NCBI RefSeq assembly: GCF_000282495.1
Contig: NZ_AKJE01000080.1
Span: 1-64,000, forward strand
Origin: Pseudomonas sp. GM79
Lineage (GTDB): Bacteria > Pseudomonadota > Gammaproteobacteria > Pseudomonadales > Pseudomonadaceae
Direction: 5' to 3'
Length of the DNA: 64,000 nt
Both the position numbers and the translations under genes were made by a program. How positions within the stretch are numbered: position 1 is the stretch's first letter; the number at the start of each line of letters is the position of its first letter. Positions 51,220 to 60,261 of this stretch are shown here, piece after piece. The notes below the pieces were generated by a model that was given only the letters and a program-made list of their open reading frames with translations, did not search any database and was not told the origin of the DNA.

Positions 51220-52215
51220 ATGGGTGCAGAAAGGACAGTCGCCGAACTGGGCGTGCTGATCTATCCCGGTGCGCAGATGGCGGCGGTGCATGGGCTGACG
51301 GACCTGTTCGGCGTGGCCAACCGGATCGCCGCCGAGCATCAGTCGGCGCAGCTGCCGTTGCTGCGGGTCAGTCATTGGCAGGTCGAGGGTGATCAAGTGC
51401 CCGAGCGGGTCTATGACACTGATCCCGGCCCGGCCGGCGCATTGGTTGCCGTGTTGATTCCGCCCTCGATCGGAGGTTTTTCCGAGGGGCAGGCGCCCCA
51501 AGGGCTGATTCGCTGGCTTCGTCAGCAACATGCCAACGGTGCAACCCTCGGCGGGGTCTGCGTGGGTTCTATTCTGTTGGCTGAAAGTGGCTTGCTCGAT
51601 GGCCGTAGCGCGACTACCCACTGGACCTCGGCCAAGGCTTTCGCCGAGCGTTACCCGGCGATCAAGCTCAAGGCTGACACGCCGATTGTCGACGATGGTG
51701 ACCTGATCACCACTGCCGGGTTGATGGCCTGGTCAGAGCTGGGATTACGATTGGTGAACCGCTTGCTCGGGCCGAGCATCGCCACCGGCACAGCGCGGTT
51801 TCTGGTGGTGGAACACAGCGACAGTGCGAGCGAGTGCGGCAGTAATTTTTCACCGATTCTCAACCATGGCGATGCGTCGATTCTCAAGGTCCAGCATTGG
51901 CTGCAAAGCACCGGGGCGAGCGATGTCTCATTGGCGGCAATGGCCGAGCGGGCGGGGCTGGAAGAGCGCACTTTCCTGCGGCGATTCCGTGCGGCAACCG
52001 GGTTGAAACCCACCGAGTACTGCCAACACCTGCGGGTTGGCAAGGCGCGGGAAATGCTTGAATTCACCAACGGCACCATTGATCACATTGCCTGGACCGT
52101 GGGTTACCAGGACCCGAGTGCGTTTCGGGCAACGTTCAAGAAGATTACCGGGCTGGCGCCGAGCGATTACCGGGCGCGGTTTGGTGTATCTGCGACCGCA
52201 GCCATGGCTCGGTAG
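51220..52215 (+). CDS. GlxA-family AraC-type transcriptional regulator
   Basis: 331 aa from the ATG at 51220 (GAAGGGGG upstream). N-terminal DJ-1/PfpI-like domain with the nucleophile-elbow Cys114 (GGVCVGSILLAESGLL); C-terminal AraC double helix-turn-helix (about 230-325; LAAMAERAGLEERTFLRRF, and IAWTVGYQDPSAFRATFKK). The family often controls amine or amino-acid use. Probably acts on the divergent cysteine hydrolase. Confidence 0.92.
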   Translation: MGAERTVAELGVLIYPGAQMAAVHGLTDLFGVANRIAAEHQSAQLPLLRVSHWQVEGDQVPERVYDTDPGPAGALVAVLIPPSIGGFSEGQAPQGLIRWLRQQHANGATLGGVCVGSILLAESGLLDGRSATTHWTSAKAFAERYPAIKLKADTPIVDDGDLITTAGLMAWSELGLRLVNRLLGPSIATGTARFLVVEHSDSASECGSNFSPILNHGDASILKVQHWLQSTGASDVSLAAMAERAGLEERTFLRRFRAATGLKPTEYCQHLRVGKAREMLEFTNGTIDHIAWTVGYQDPSAFRATFKKITGLAPSDYRARFGVSATAAMAR

Positions 52216-52236
52216 CGAGTATCACCACAGAACTCA

Positions 52237-52326
52237 TGTGGGAGCGGGCTTGCTCGCGAAAGCGGTCCATCAGTCGACATTGATGCTGACTGACCCACCG
52301 CCTTCGCGAGCAAGCCCGCTCCCACA
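52237..52326. repeat. REP doublet (REPIN)
   Basis: Forward REP 52237-52260 and inverted REP 52303-52326. It fills the first third of the 306-base gap after the GlxA regulator; the rest of that gap holds only the sigma54-like site below. Confidence 0.93.
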
Positions 52327-52461
52327 TTGGGTCTGTGCCAGACTTTGAGTCGTGCAAAATGCCGGGAGTATTGAAAGGTGTCGTGCAGAATAAAACAGGC
52401 CTTGTGCTATCGCATATTTCACAAACGGCTGATTTGAAACCCGTTTCTCTCCAGTCGCCGT

Positions 52462-52477
52462 TGGCCTGATCTCTGCA
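52462..52477 (+). promoter_or_regulatory. possible sigma54 promoter
   Basis: TGGCCTGATCTCTGCA: GG and GC exactly 10 bases apart, 9 of 12 defined positions of the -24/-12 consensus. 44 bases before the DUF3182 start. No enhancer-binding protein gene is near. Confidence 0.4.
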
Positions 52478-52521
52478 CCTCCTTCAGCTACATTCATCAA
52501 GCGCAAATTGAAGGGGAACGC

Positions 52522-53631
52522 ATGACCCCAACAAACCGCAAGAAACTGGTGCTCGCCCATTCGGTGCGCCCCGATGCCCCGCTGCACGAAGTCGAAACCA
52601 ACCGCGCGCTGGCCCGTTGGCTGGCGAAGGTCGTCGGGCTCGAATACGGCGGCAGTTATGACGTGGAGCTGCACAGCGGTCGTGACGTTTATCTGTTGCC
52701 GACCCAGACGCTGGTGGGCGTTGCTGCCGCCCGGCAGCTGGGCGTCAAAGGCCCGGAGGATTTGTGGGGCGGTTACGTCGACCACGCTTTCATCTGTACC
52801 AAAGCCATCAGCCATGGGTTGTTGAACCGCTATGCGTTCGCGCCCGAAGGCTGGTCGTCGTTGTTTTCCGAACGGGTACGCGGTGTTGTGCTCGATGGCC
52901 TCAGCGTGTTCTCCCTGGACGATGCTCGCCCGGCAGCGGAGCACCTGCTCTACAGCGGTCCGATCCGCATGAAGCCGATTCATGCCTGCGCCGGGCGCGG
53001 TCAGGAAGTGATCAAAAGCCTCGACCAGTTCGACGCCATCCTCGCTCGCCCCGATGCCAAAACATTGTTCACCGAAGGTGTGGTGCTGGAACAAGACTTG
53101 ACCGAGGTGGTCACCCATAGCGTCGGTCAGAGTTTTATTGGCGACAAAGTGCTGAGTTATTGCGGTGATCAATACTTGACCGAAGACGGTCAGGGCGAGC
53201 AGGTTTATGGCGGGTCCAATCTGTTGGTGGTCCAGGGTTATTACGAGGACCTGCTGGCGCTGGAGCTCCCGGACGACACGAGGCTGGCGATCCAGCAAGC
53301 GCAGGTATTCGACAGCGCGGCCGATGAAGCCTACCCCGGTTTCTATGCCTCGCGGCGCAACTACGACATCGCCCAGGGGCTGGATTGCGATGGCAAACAA
53401 CGCAGCGGCGTGCTCGAACAGTCCTGGCGCCTGGGCGGTGCCAGCAGTGCTGAAGTCGCGGCGCTGCAGAGCTTCGTCAACAACCCCGGCTTGCGCGCGA
53501 TTCGCGTGTCGTCGGTCGAAACCTATACCGATCAACCTCTGCCGGCCAACGCCATTGAGGTCTACCGGGGGCCTGCGCAACACAGTGACTTTCTTCTCAA
53601 GTACGTAACGGTCAAATCCTATGACGGCTAG
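52522..53631 (+). CDS. DUF3182 family protein, ATP-grasp-like
   Basis: 369 aa, soluble, no signal peptide. I recognise it as the DUF3182 family; the middle part (RMKPIHACAGRGQEVIKSLDQFDAIL, then FTEGVVLEQDLTEVVTHSVGQ, about 153-210) resembles the lysine/nucleotide and acidic segments of ATP-grasp enzymes, but the full metal set is not clear. Product and substrate unknown. ATG with GGGG upstream. The alpha/beta hydrolase gene starts inside its last codons (11-base overlap), so the two work as a pair. Confidence 0.7.
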   Translation: MTPTNRKKLVLAHSVRPDAPLHEVETNRALARWLAKVVGLEYGGSYDVELHSGRDVYLLPTQTLVGVAAARQLGVKGPEDLWGGYVDHAFICTKAISHGLLNRYAFAPEGWSSLFSERVRGVVLDGLSVFSLDDARPAAEHLLYSGPIRMKPIHACAGRGQEVIKSLDQFDAILARPDAKTLFTEGVVLEQDLTEVVTHSVGQSFIGDKVLSYCGDQYLTEDGQGEQVYGGSNLLVVQGYYEDLLALELPDDTRLAIQQAQVFDSAADEAYPGFYASRRNYDIAQGLDCDGKQRSGVLEQSWRLGGASSAEVAALQSFVNNPGLRAIRVSSVETYTDQPLPANAIEVYRGPAQHSDFLLKYVTVKSYDG

Positions 53632-54379
53632 AAGCGAAACCATTGCGATCGACATCGACGATGAACAGATGAGCGGAACCTTCCTCAGCCCCAAATCGAA
53701 AGTCCCGGGTGTGCTTTTCGTACACGGCTGGGGCGGTAGTCAGGAGCGCGACCTGGCGCGCGCCAAAGGCATCGCCGGGTTGGGTTGCGTGTGCCTGACA
53801 TTCGACTTGCGCGGCCACACCGGCGGGACCGGTATTCCGTTGTCCCGGGTCACCCGCGAAGACAACCTGCGTGACCTGCTGGCGGCCTACGATCGACTGC
53901 TCGCCCATCCGGCGCTCGACACGTCTGCGATCGCCGTGGTCGGCACCAGTTATGGTGGTTATCTGGCGGCGATCCTGACGTCCTTGCGCCCGGTGCGCTG
54001 GCTGGCGCTGCGGGTGCCAGCGTTGTATCGCGACGACTTTTGGCACACACCCAAGCGTGAACTGGACAAGCTCGATCTGCGCGATTACCGCAGCACGCGG
54101 GTCAGCGCCGACAGCAATCGCGCACTGCATGCCTGCTCGCAATTTACCGGGGATGTGTTGCTGGTGGAGTCCGAGACCGACGCCTATGTGCCCCACGCGA
54201 CCATCATGAGTTACCGCGCGGCGTGTCAGCAGACCCACTCGCTGACTCACCGGATTATCGACGGCGCCGATCACGCCTTGAGCGAGCCGGTCTCACAACA
54301 GGCGTACACCTCAATCCTGGTGGGCTGGATCACGGAAATGGTGGTGGGTGAGCGGTTGAGCATTATTCAGTCGAGTTGA
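53621..54379 (+). CDS. alpha/beta hydrolase (dienelactone/prolyl-oligopeptidase type)
   Basis: 252 aa. Triad: Ser110 in GTSYGG, Asp187 (SETDAYVP) and His218 (DGADHAL); oxyanion motif HGWGGSQ near 35. Cytoplasmic esterase or peptidase of unknown substrate. Overlaps the DUF3182 gene by 11 bases. Confidence 0.88.
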   Translation: MTARSETIAIDIDDEQMSGTFLSPKSKVPGVLFVHGWGGSQERDLARAKGIAGLGCVCLTFDLRGHTGGTGIPLSRVTREDNLRDLLAAYDRLLAHPALDTSAIAVVGTSYGGYLAAILTSLRPVRWLALRVPALYRDDFWHTPKRELDKLDLRDYRSTRVSADSNRALHACSQFTGDVLLVESETDAYVPHATIMSYRAACQQTHSLTHRIIDGADHALSEPVSQQAYTSILVGWITEMVVGERLSIIQSS

Positions 54380-54402
54380 GATTTGTGGTGTTCTTGCGAT
54401 CA

Positions 54403-54483
54403 TTCGCGAGCAAGCCCGCTCCCACATTGATCGCGTTCAGGCAGGCAGTGCGGATCAAATGTGGGAGCGGGCTTGCTCGCGAA
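54403..54483. repeat. REP pair in the opposite geometry
   Basis: Inverted REP 54403-54426 comes first and the forward REP 54460-54483 second, so the arms point the other way from the other pairs in this window. In the 129-base gap between the convergent hydrolase and YbhN-like genes, where it could also act as a transcription block. Confidence 0.9.
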
Positions 54484-54508
54484 AGCGGCATCCGTTTCAA
54501 CCAATCTC

Positions 54509-55495
54509 TCAAGAAGGTTTCTTCTGGATCCGCAACGACCTGGCCTTGGCTTCCACCACCAGGTACATCACCACGGTAATCAGCAGCGGCAGCAGGAAAT
54601 AGATCGCCCGATAAGCAAGCAACCCCGCCACCAGGCTTCCCCGCGAGACCTCGTGCTGCAACAGCGCCACGAACACCGCCTCCAGCACGCCAAGCCCGGC
54701 CGGAATGTGGGTGATGACCCCGGCAATGGCGCTGATCAGCAACACGCCAAGCACCAGCGGATAGTCCAGTTTGCTCGGCAACAGGGTGAAGATCACCGCC
54801 GCCATCAGTGACCAGTTCAGCGCGCCGAGGGCCAGTTGCAGAATCGCCATGTGCAGCGACGGCAGGTTGATTTCCACGCCACGAATCGACCATTCCCGTC
54901 GCCTGGAAAACCGGCAGGCCGCCAGATAACCCGCGCTCAGCAGCAGCAATAACACGCCCACGCCTTGCAGGGCGTCGCTGCTCAGTTTCCAGCCTGGCGG
55001 CATTCGCACCAGTCCGCTGCTGAACACCGTGCCGGCAATCACCATGTAGCCGAACCAGTTGGTCGCCAGGCTCAGCCCGAGGATTTTCGCGATGTTGCTT
55101 TTGCTTACGCCGAGCCGCGAATACAGCCGATAACGCATGGCAACCCCGCCGACCCAGGCGCTCAGGTTAAGGTTGAAGGCATAGCTGATGATCCCCACCG
55201 GCAGGATCTGTCGCCAGGTCAGCTCCTGTCGGATGTAAGTGCGGCCGATCAGGTCGAAACAGGCGTACACCAGAAAACTCAGCAACGTCAGTCCGGACGC
55301 GATAGTCAGTGTGCGCACTTTGAAATCGGCGAGGGTATCGAACACTTCGCCCCATTCGATGCGTTGGGCGAGCATTGTGAACAGTACGATCAGCGCCAGA
55401 AAAAACAGCATCGTCAGAGGCTTTTTCCAGCGGTGCCAGTGGGATTTTCGCGGCGTGTCGGAGTGAGGGGCAGGCCGCGCATCAGAATGGCTCAT
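54509..55495 (-). CDS. YbhN/UPF0104-type membrane protein
   Basis: 328 aa, about eight membrane segments, of the lysylphosphatidylglycerol-synthase transmembrane (flippase-like) family without the soluble synthase domain. Motifs YAFNLNLSAWVGGVAMRYRLYSRLG and THIPAGLGVLEAVF are characteristic. Overlaps the clsB stop by 4 bases (ATGA). The same ybhP-clsB-ybhN order occurs in E. coli, pointing to phospholipid handling. Confidence 0.9.
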   Translation of the reverse strand: MSHSDARPAPHSDTPRKSHWHRWKKPLTMLFFLALIVLFTMLAQRIEWGEVFDTLADFKVRTLTIASGLTLLSFLVYACFDLIGRTYIRQELTWRQILPVGIISYAFNLNLSAWVGGVAMRYRLYSRLGVSKSNIAKILGLSLATNWFGYMVIAGTVFSSGLVRMPPGWKLSSDALQGVGVLLLLLSAGYLAACRFSRRREWSIRGVEINLPSLHMAILQLALGALNWSLMAAVIFTLLPSKLDYPLVLGVLLISAIAGVITHIPAGLGVLEAVFVALLQHEVSRGSLVAGLLAYRAIYFLLPLLITVVMYLVVEAKARSLRIQKKPS

Positions 55496-56778
55496 GCCTT
55501 ATCGCTCCCGGTCGGATGAATGAAGGGTTTGAGGCGCGGTTTATGCGCCGGCAGCCAACCGGCCCATGCCGGGAAATGCTGCAGGAAGTGAAACACCAGA
55601 AAACCGATGGTCATGTGCCAGACCCGTCCGCGCGGCGCCTTGTCCGCCGACATGACCTTGCAGTGGTTGCTGCTCAATTCGTCGAGACGCTCGAACAGGT
55701 CGCGGTTGAAGGCTCGGTCGCGGATCAACACGTTGGCCTCCAGGTTCAGGGCCAGGCTCAGCGGGTCGAGGTTGCTTGAGCCGACGGTGCTCCAGTCCTC
55801 GTCGACCAGGGCGACTTTGCCATGCAGGGGACGGTCGCAGTATTCGTAAATCGCTACTCCGGCTCGCAGCAGATAATCGTAGGTCATGCGCGCGGCGAGT
55901 CTGGCCACCCGCAAATCCGGCTGGCCCTGAAGAATCAGGCGCACCTCGACCCCTCGGCGCGCCGCGTTGCGGATCTCCCGCAGCAGCCGATAGCCTGGAA
56001 AGAAGTAGGCGTTGGCGATTACCACGCGACGTCGGGCACTGCGCACGACCTGCAAGTACACCTCTTCGATATCGCCCGGGTGTTCGCCATTGTCGCGATA
56101 CACCAGTCGCACCTGACCATCATGATCGCTGACCGCCAGTTCTGCGCGCCTCTGTCTGCGGCGTTGCCACCAGTATTTGGCCCGGGCCGGGCGACCGCTT
56201 TGCAGCAAGGCGAAATGATGAATATCGGCCACCGCCGGGCCTTGCACTTCAACCGAATAATCCTGTTTGGCTTCAGGGCCGAAGTCGGCCAAATGGTCGG
56301 CGGAAAAATTGATTCCGCCGAGGAACGCAATCGTGCCGTCGACCACCACAATCTTGCGGTGCATGCGGCGGAACCAGTTGGTGCGGATGCCGAAGTGACG
56401 CGGCGCGGGGTCGAATATTTGCAGGCGCACACCTGCATTGCTCAGCGCCGCAAGGTACTCCGTGCTCAGTTCGCCGCAGCCAAAACCGTCGAGGTTGACG
56501 GTGATACGCACCCCGCGTTGAGCCGCTTCAATCAGGATTTTCTGCAGTTCATTGCCGACCTTGTCCTCGAACACAATGAAGGTCTCCAGCAGGATTTCAC
56601 TCTGGGCCTGGCGCAGCGCTTCAAACACCCGTGGAAAGTATTCCTCACCGTTCTCCAGCAATTGGACCCGGTTGTTACCGTGCCAACCGTATACGACGTT
56701 AACAACCGCCGGCTCACGTACGGGCGGCGGTGTGGAAACGTGTTCGATCGTGGTTTTTTCCATCAATGGGCCGGTCAT
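55492..56778 (-). CDS. clsB: cardiolipin synthase B
   Basis: 428 aa. Phospholipase D superfamily: first HKD motif [22 protein letters not shown] (about 138-159), second [23 protein letters not shown] (about 318-340). No N-terminal membrane segments, the ClsB type rather than ClsA. Makes cardiolipin or phosphatidylglycerol from phospholipids at the inner membrane. ATG at 56778 is supported by the 4-base overlap with the upstream gene; an ATG five codons later is possible. Confidence 0.94.
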   Translation of the reverse strand: MTGPLMEKTTIEHVSTPPPVREPAVVNVVYGWHGNNRVQLLENGEEYFPRVFEALRQAQSEILLETFIVFEDKVGNELQKILIEAAQRGVRITVNLDGFGCGELSTEYLAALSNAGVRLQIFDPAPRHFGIRTNWFRRMHRKIVVVDGTIAFLGGINFSADHLADFGPEAKQDYSVEVQGPAVADIHHFALLQSGRPARAKYWWQRRRQRRAELAVSDHDGQVRLVYRDNGEHPGDIEEVYLQVVRSARRRVVIANAYFFPGYRLLREIRNAARRGVEVRLILQGQPDLRVARLAARMTYDYLLRAGVAIYEYCDRPLHGKVALVDEDWSTVGSSNLDPLSLALNLEANVLIRDRAFNRDLFERLDELSSNHCKVMSADKAPRGRVWHMTIGFLVFHFLQHFPAWAGWLPAHKPRLKPFIHPTGSDKA

Positions 56779-57572
56779 AGCTCGATCTCCACCGATAGCG
56801 GTGCATGGTCGGAAAGGTGTGACCAGGGCCGGGCCGCCAGTACTTGCGGATGGCTGGCTTTGAGGTTGCGCACATAGATGCGGTCCAGGCGCAACGCAGG
56901 CAAACGCGCCGGGAAACTACGCGCCGGTTTGCCATGCAACTCGGCAAAGACTTCACGCAAGCCGCAGGGCTTGAGCAGCGCATCAGCGCGCAGGCGCCAA
57001 TCGTTGAAGTCGCCGGCGACCACCACCGGGGCATCTTCCGGCAACTCTTCCATACGTTGGATCAGCAGCCTGAGTTGTGCCTTGCGATGACTTTCGCGAA
57101 GCCCCAGATGGACGCAAATGGCATGCACTTCCCGACCATCGCCGGGCATCCGCAGCACGCAATGCAGGATTCCACGGTTTTCATGGCCGCTGATGGAAAC
57201 GTCGAGGTTGTCGTGGCGAATGATCTGGAACTTCGACAACAGCGCATTGCCGTGATCGCCTGCCGGATAGACCGCGTTGCGCCCATAGGCAAATTGCGGC
57301 CACAGGGTATCGGCAAGAAATTCGTACTGTGGCATCGCCGGCCAATTGAGGTAGCGCTGTGGATGATGTTCGTGGGTGCCATGGACCTCCTGCAAAAACA
57401 CCACGTCGGCGGACACACTGCGCACCGCCTCGCGTAACTCGGGCAGGATGAAGCGCCGGTTGAGCGCGGTGAAACCCTTGTGGGTGTTGACCGTCAGCAC
57501 GGTAAAACGGCTCACGGCGCTGATAATTGGCTGCTGTTCATCCGTCGTGCCGACTGGTTCGGGAATGCTCAT
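56775..57572 (-). CDS. endonuclease/exonuclease/phosphatase family protein (YbhP-like)
   Basis: 265 aa. EEP fold: VNTHKGF near 29, the metal Glu in FLQEVHG near 59, [21 protein letters not shown] near 190 and SDHAPL near the end. Function of YbhP is unproven; the partnership with clsB suggests a phosphodiester of lipid origin. 4-base overlaps on both sides. Confidence 0.9.
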   Translation of the reverse strand: MSIPEPVGTTDEQQPIISAVSRFTVLTVNTHKGFTALNRRFILPELREAVRSVSADVVFLQEVHGTHEHHPQRYLNWPAMPQYEFLADTLWPQFAYGRNAVYPAGDHGNALLSKFQIIRHDNLDVSISGHENRGILHCVLRMPGDGREVHAICVHLGLRESHRKAQLRLLIQRMEELPEDAPVVVAGDFNDWRLRADALLKPCGLREVFAELHGKPARSFPARLPALRLDRIYVRNLKASHPQVLAARPWSHLSDHAPLSVEIEL

Positions 57573-58495
57573 GGCAGCACTCCTTCGGCAACCGGCTCAC
57601 CGGGTGCGGTGGCAAGGTCTTTGTCGAGATGCAAACGCTCAAGCAGGCGGCGGGCATCGAAGGGCGCGCGGACTTTGATGTCGTTATCGAAATAGCAGAA
57701 TATTTCCCGGGCTCTGCGTGTCTTGGGTTTTTGCCGAGGCGCAATCAATTGCGGATCTGCCGGTTGCTGTCCGTGATACCAGGCCTCGATCCGGTCGCCC
57801 CAGCGTTTCAGCGCTTGGGGGGTATAACCGCTGGCGTAGAGTTCTTCGGCACCGTGCAGGCGCAGGTAGACGAAATCACTGGTGAGGTCTTCGCGATACG
57901 GCCATTTGCCGGCGGTGTCAGCAATGACCAGCGCGGTGTTGTAGCGTTTGAGCAGACGGACGAAAGCGGGATCGACAAAGCTTTCGTGGCGAATTTCCAC
58001 GGCATGGCGCAGCGGTTTTTTGCCGTAAGCCTTCATGCTGGCGTGACCGTTCAGGCGTGGCTCATGCTGGCGGGCGAGGGCGGCGGCCTGTTCCGTGTCG
58101 TGGGGTAATTGTTCGAGAAAGCTTTCGAACAATTCCGGGTCGAATTTAAAGTTGGGTGGGAATTGCCAGAGGATCGGGCCGAGTTTTTCCTTGAGTTCCA
58201 GTACCCCGGAGGCAAAGAAATTCGCCAGTGGCTTATGAATGTCCCGCAGGCGCTTGATGTGGGTGATAAAACGCGGCGCCTTGACGCTGAACACGAAGCC
58301 CGCCGGGGTTTCGGCGTACCACTGGGCATAACGTTCGGGCCGTTGCAGGGCGTAAAACGATCCATTGATTTCGATGCTGTTCACTGCCCGTGAAGCGAAT
58401 TGCAATTCGCGCTTCTGGGTCAGCCCCTTCGGGTAGAACTCCCCCCGCCAAGGCGTGTAGCGCCAGCCTGAAATACCAATATGAATCGCCGCCAT
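57569..58495 (-). CDS. DUF72 (YecE-like) protein
   Basis: 308 aa TIM-barrel protein of unknown function. N-terminal [17 protein letters not shown] and [21 protein letters not shown] are the family signature. First gene of the four-gene operon; its stop overlaps the EEP gene by 4 bases. The family is common beside DNA-repair and envelope genes but has no settled activity. Confidence 0.9.
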   Translation of the reverse strand: MAAIHIGISGWRYTPWRGEFYPKGLTQKRELQFASRAVNSIEINGSFYALQRPERYAQWYAETPAGFVFSVKAPRFITHIKRLRDIHKPLANFFASGVLELKEKLGPILWQFPPNFKFDPELFESFLEQLPHDTEQAAALARQHEPRLNGHASMKAYGKKPLRHAVEIRHESFVDPAFVRLLKRYNTALVIADTAGKWPYREDLTSDFVYLRLHGAEELYASGYTPQALKRWGDRIEAWYHGQQPADPQLIAPRQKPKTRRAREIFCYFDNDIKVRAPFDARRLLERLHLDKDLATAPGEPVAEGVLP

Positions 58496-58604
58496 ATCGC
58501 CTCCCGTCCTCGGACAGCCCTGTCTTTTGATGACTGTCGGGCGGGCGAGAAAGTTTCGACGGGGCTACGGACGGTAAAAGTTAGACAAAACACCCCAAAT
58601 CAAA

Positions 58605-58693
58605 TGTGGGAGCGGGCTTGCTCGCGAAAGCGGTGTGTCAGTCACATCAATGCTGGATGTGCCGCAGCTTTCGCGAGCAAGCCCGCTCCCACA
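58605..58693. repeat. REP doublet (REPIN)
   Basis: Forward REP 58605-58628 and inverted REP 58670-58693, directly after the MFS stop at 58701 (minus strand) and before the DUF72 operon. Confidence 0.93.
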
Positions 58694-58700
58694 GGGTCCG

Positions 58701-59912
58701 TCAGTGACTGGCGACGATACGTTGTGAACCCTCAGCCGGTTCGACATACACCGGACCCAACCGGTCAAGACGCCCACTCCAGGCGGTCAGTGCCAGAGCG
58801 ACCAATACCACCAGGCCGCCGATCCACGCGGTATGAATCAGACCCATGTGCGCCACGATCAAACCACCGCCCCACGCCCCACCGGCAATGCCGAGGTTGA
58901 ACGCCGCAATGTTCAGGCCCGAAGCCACGTCCACCGCATTCGGGGTGTGATGTTCGGCCTGACGCACCACATACACTTGCAGGCCCGGCACGTTGCCGAA
59001 AGCAACGGCGCCCCAAACCAGCACGGTGGCCAGGGCCAGCCATGGATTGCCGGCAGTGAACGTCAGCACGAACAGCACGGCGGCGAGCAGGGCGAAGATG
59101 AATTTCAGGGCACTGATCGGGCCGTGTTTGTCCGCCAGTTTGCCGCCCCAGATGTTGCCGACGGCCACCGAGATGCCGTACACCAGCAGCACCAGGCTGA
59201 CAGTGCTGGCGCCGAAGCCGGAAATGTCCTGAAGAATCGGCGCCAGAAAGGTGAAGGCAATGAATGAGCCGCCATAACCGACCGCCGTCATGGCATACAC
59301 CAGCAGCAGGCGCGGCTGCTTGAGCACCTGCAATTGCTGCAACAGCGAAGCCGGTTTGCTGTGGGCGATGTTTTTCGGCACGTAGAGCAGGCTGCCGATG
59401 AAGGCGATCACACCCAATGCAGACACGGCAAGGAAGGTTTCACGCCAGCCGAAATGCTGACCGATAAACGTCCCCAATGGCACGCCGGTGACCAGCGCCA
59501 CGGTCAGGCCGGTGAACATGATGGCAATCGCGCTGGCGGCTTTTTCCTTCGGCACCAGGCTGGTGGCGATGATCGAGCCAATCGAGAAAAATACCCCGTG
59601 AGCCAGGCCCGTGACGATCCGCGCAATGATCAGCGACTCGTAGCTCGGCGCTTTCCAGGCCAGCAAGTTGCCGAGGGTGAACAGCACCATCAACGACAAC
59701 AACAGCAATTTGCGTGGGACTTTGCCGGTAAGGGCGGTCAGCACCGGCGCGCCGATGGCCACGCCAAGTGCATAAAGGCTGACCAGCAGGCCGGCGGACG
59801 GCAGGCTGACACCGAGGTCGGCGCCGATAGTAGGTAACAGGCCAACGATGACGAACTCCGTCGTCCCGATGGCGAAAGCGCTGAGGGTCAGCGCGAGCAA
59901 GGCAATGGGCAT
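58701..59912 (-). CDS. MFS exporter, AraJ/sugar-efflux type
   Basis: 403 aa from the ATG at 59912 (MPIALLALTLSAFAIGTTEF), about 12 membrane segments. The TTEFVIVGLLPTIGADLGVS start and the loop 2-3 TGKVPRKLLLL belong to the DHA1 AraJ/YdhP group. Substrate unknown. A longer frame to 59990 has a Pro-rich head without similarity. I see no convincing promoter in 59913-60084. Confidence 0.9.
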   Translation of the reverse strand: MPIALLALTLSAFAIGTTEFVIVGLLPTIGADLGVSLPSAGLLVSLYALGVAIGAPVLTALTGKVPRKLLLLSLMVLFTLGNLLAWKAPSYESLIIARIVTGLAHGVFFSIGSIIATSLVPKEKAASAIAIMFTGLTVALVTGVPLGTFIGQHFGWRETFLAVSALGVIAFIGSLLYVPKNIAHSKPASLLQQLQVLKQPRLLLVYAMTAVGYGGSFIAFTFLAPILQDISGFGASTVSLVLLVYGISVAVGNIWGGKLADKHGPISALKFIFALLAAVLFVLTFTAGNPWLALATVLVWGAVAFGNVPGLQVYVVRQAEHHTPNAVDVASGLNIAAFNLGIAGGAWGGGLIVAHMGLIHTAWIGGLVVLVALALTAWSGRLDRLGPVYVEPAEGSQRIVASH

Positions 59913-60084
59913 GGCTGCAACTCCGGTGGATTGATTGATGGAGCGCAGTGTCGGGGTTGGGGGCGTGGGGAAAAATACAGGGATGGGCATTTGATATTTG
60001 CGTGGAGGTCAAAAATCTCGTGGGCTAGCAACACCTATGGCAAGGGGGGCTTGTCCTAATGCCAGTCAGTTAAGGCGCAGAACC

Positions 60085-60242
60085 TGTGGGAGCGTGGCTT
60101 GCCCGCGAAGAACGATGACGCGTAATTCCTGAAAAAACGCGGTGCATTCTTCGCGAGCAAGCCCGCTCCCACATTTGTTCTGTGTCGGAGCACGGTTTTG
60201 TGATCGACACACATCCCCTGTGGGAGCGGGCTTGCTCGCGAA
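60085..60242. repeat. REP cluster of three units
   Basis: A variant forward REP (60085-60109, with AGCGTGGCTTGCCCGCG), an inverted REP (60150-60173) and a second forward REP (60219-60242). Together with plain sequence they fill the 349-base gap between the MFS start and the lhr stop; no gene is seen there. Confidence 0.92.
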
Positions 60243-60261
60243 GGCGCCAGACCAGACGCCA

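Noticed and set aside
52270-53694. 474-codon minus frame across DUF3182
   Set aside because: Shadow of the DUF3182 gene; its tail is translated REP sequence (SGLAREGG), a common artefact in this genus.
48817-60242. Repeated palindromes taken as a CRISPR array
   Set aside because: Units are 24-base imperfect palindromes in alternating orientation, scattered between genes over 11 kb, with no regular spacers or cas genes. They are REP/REPIN elements.
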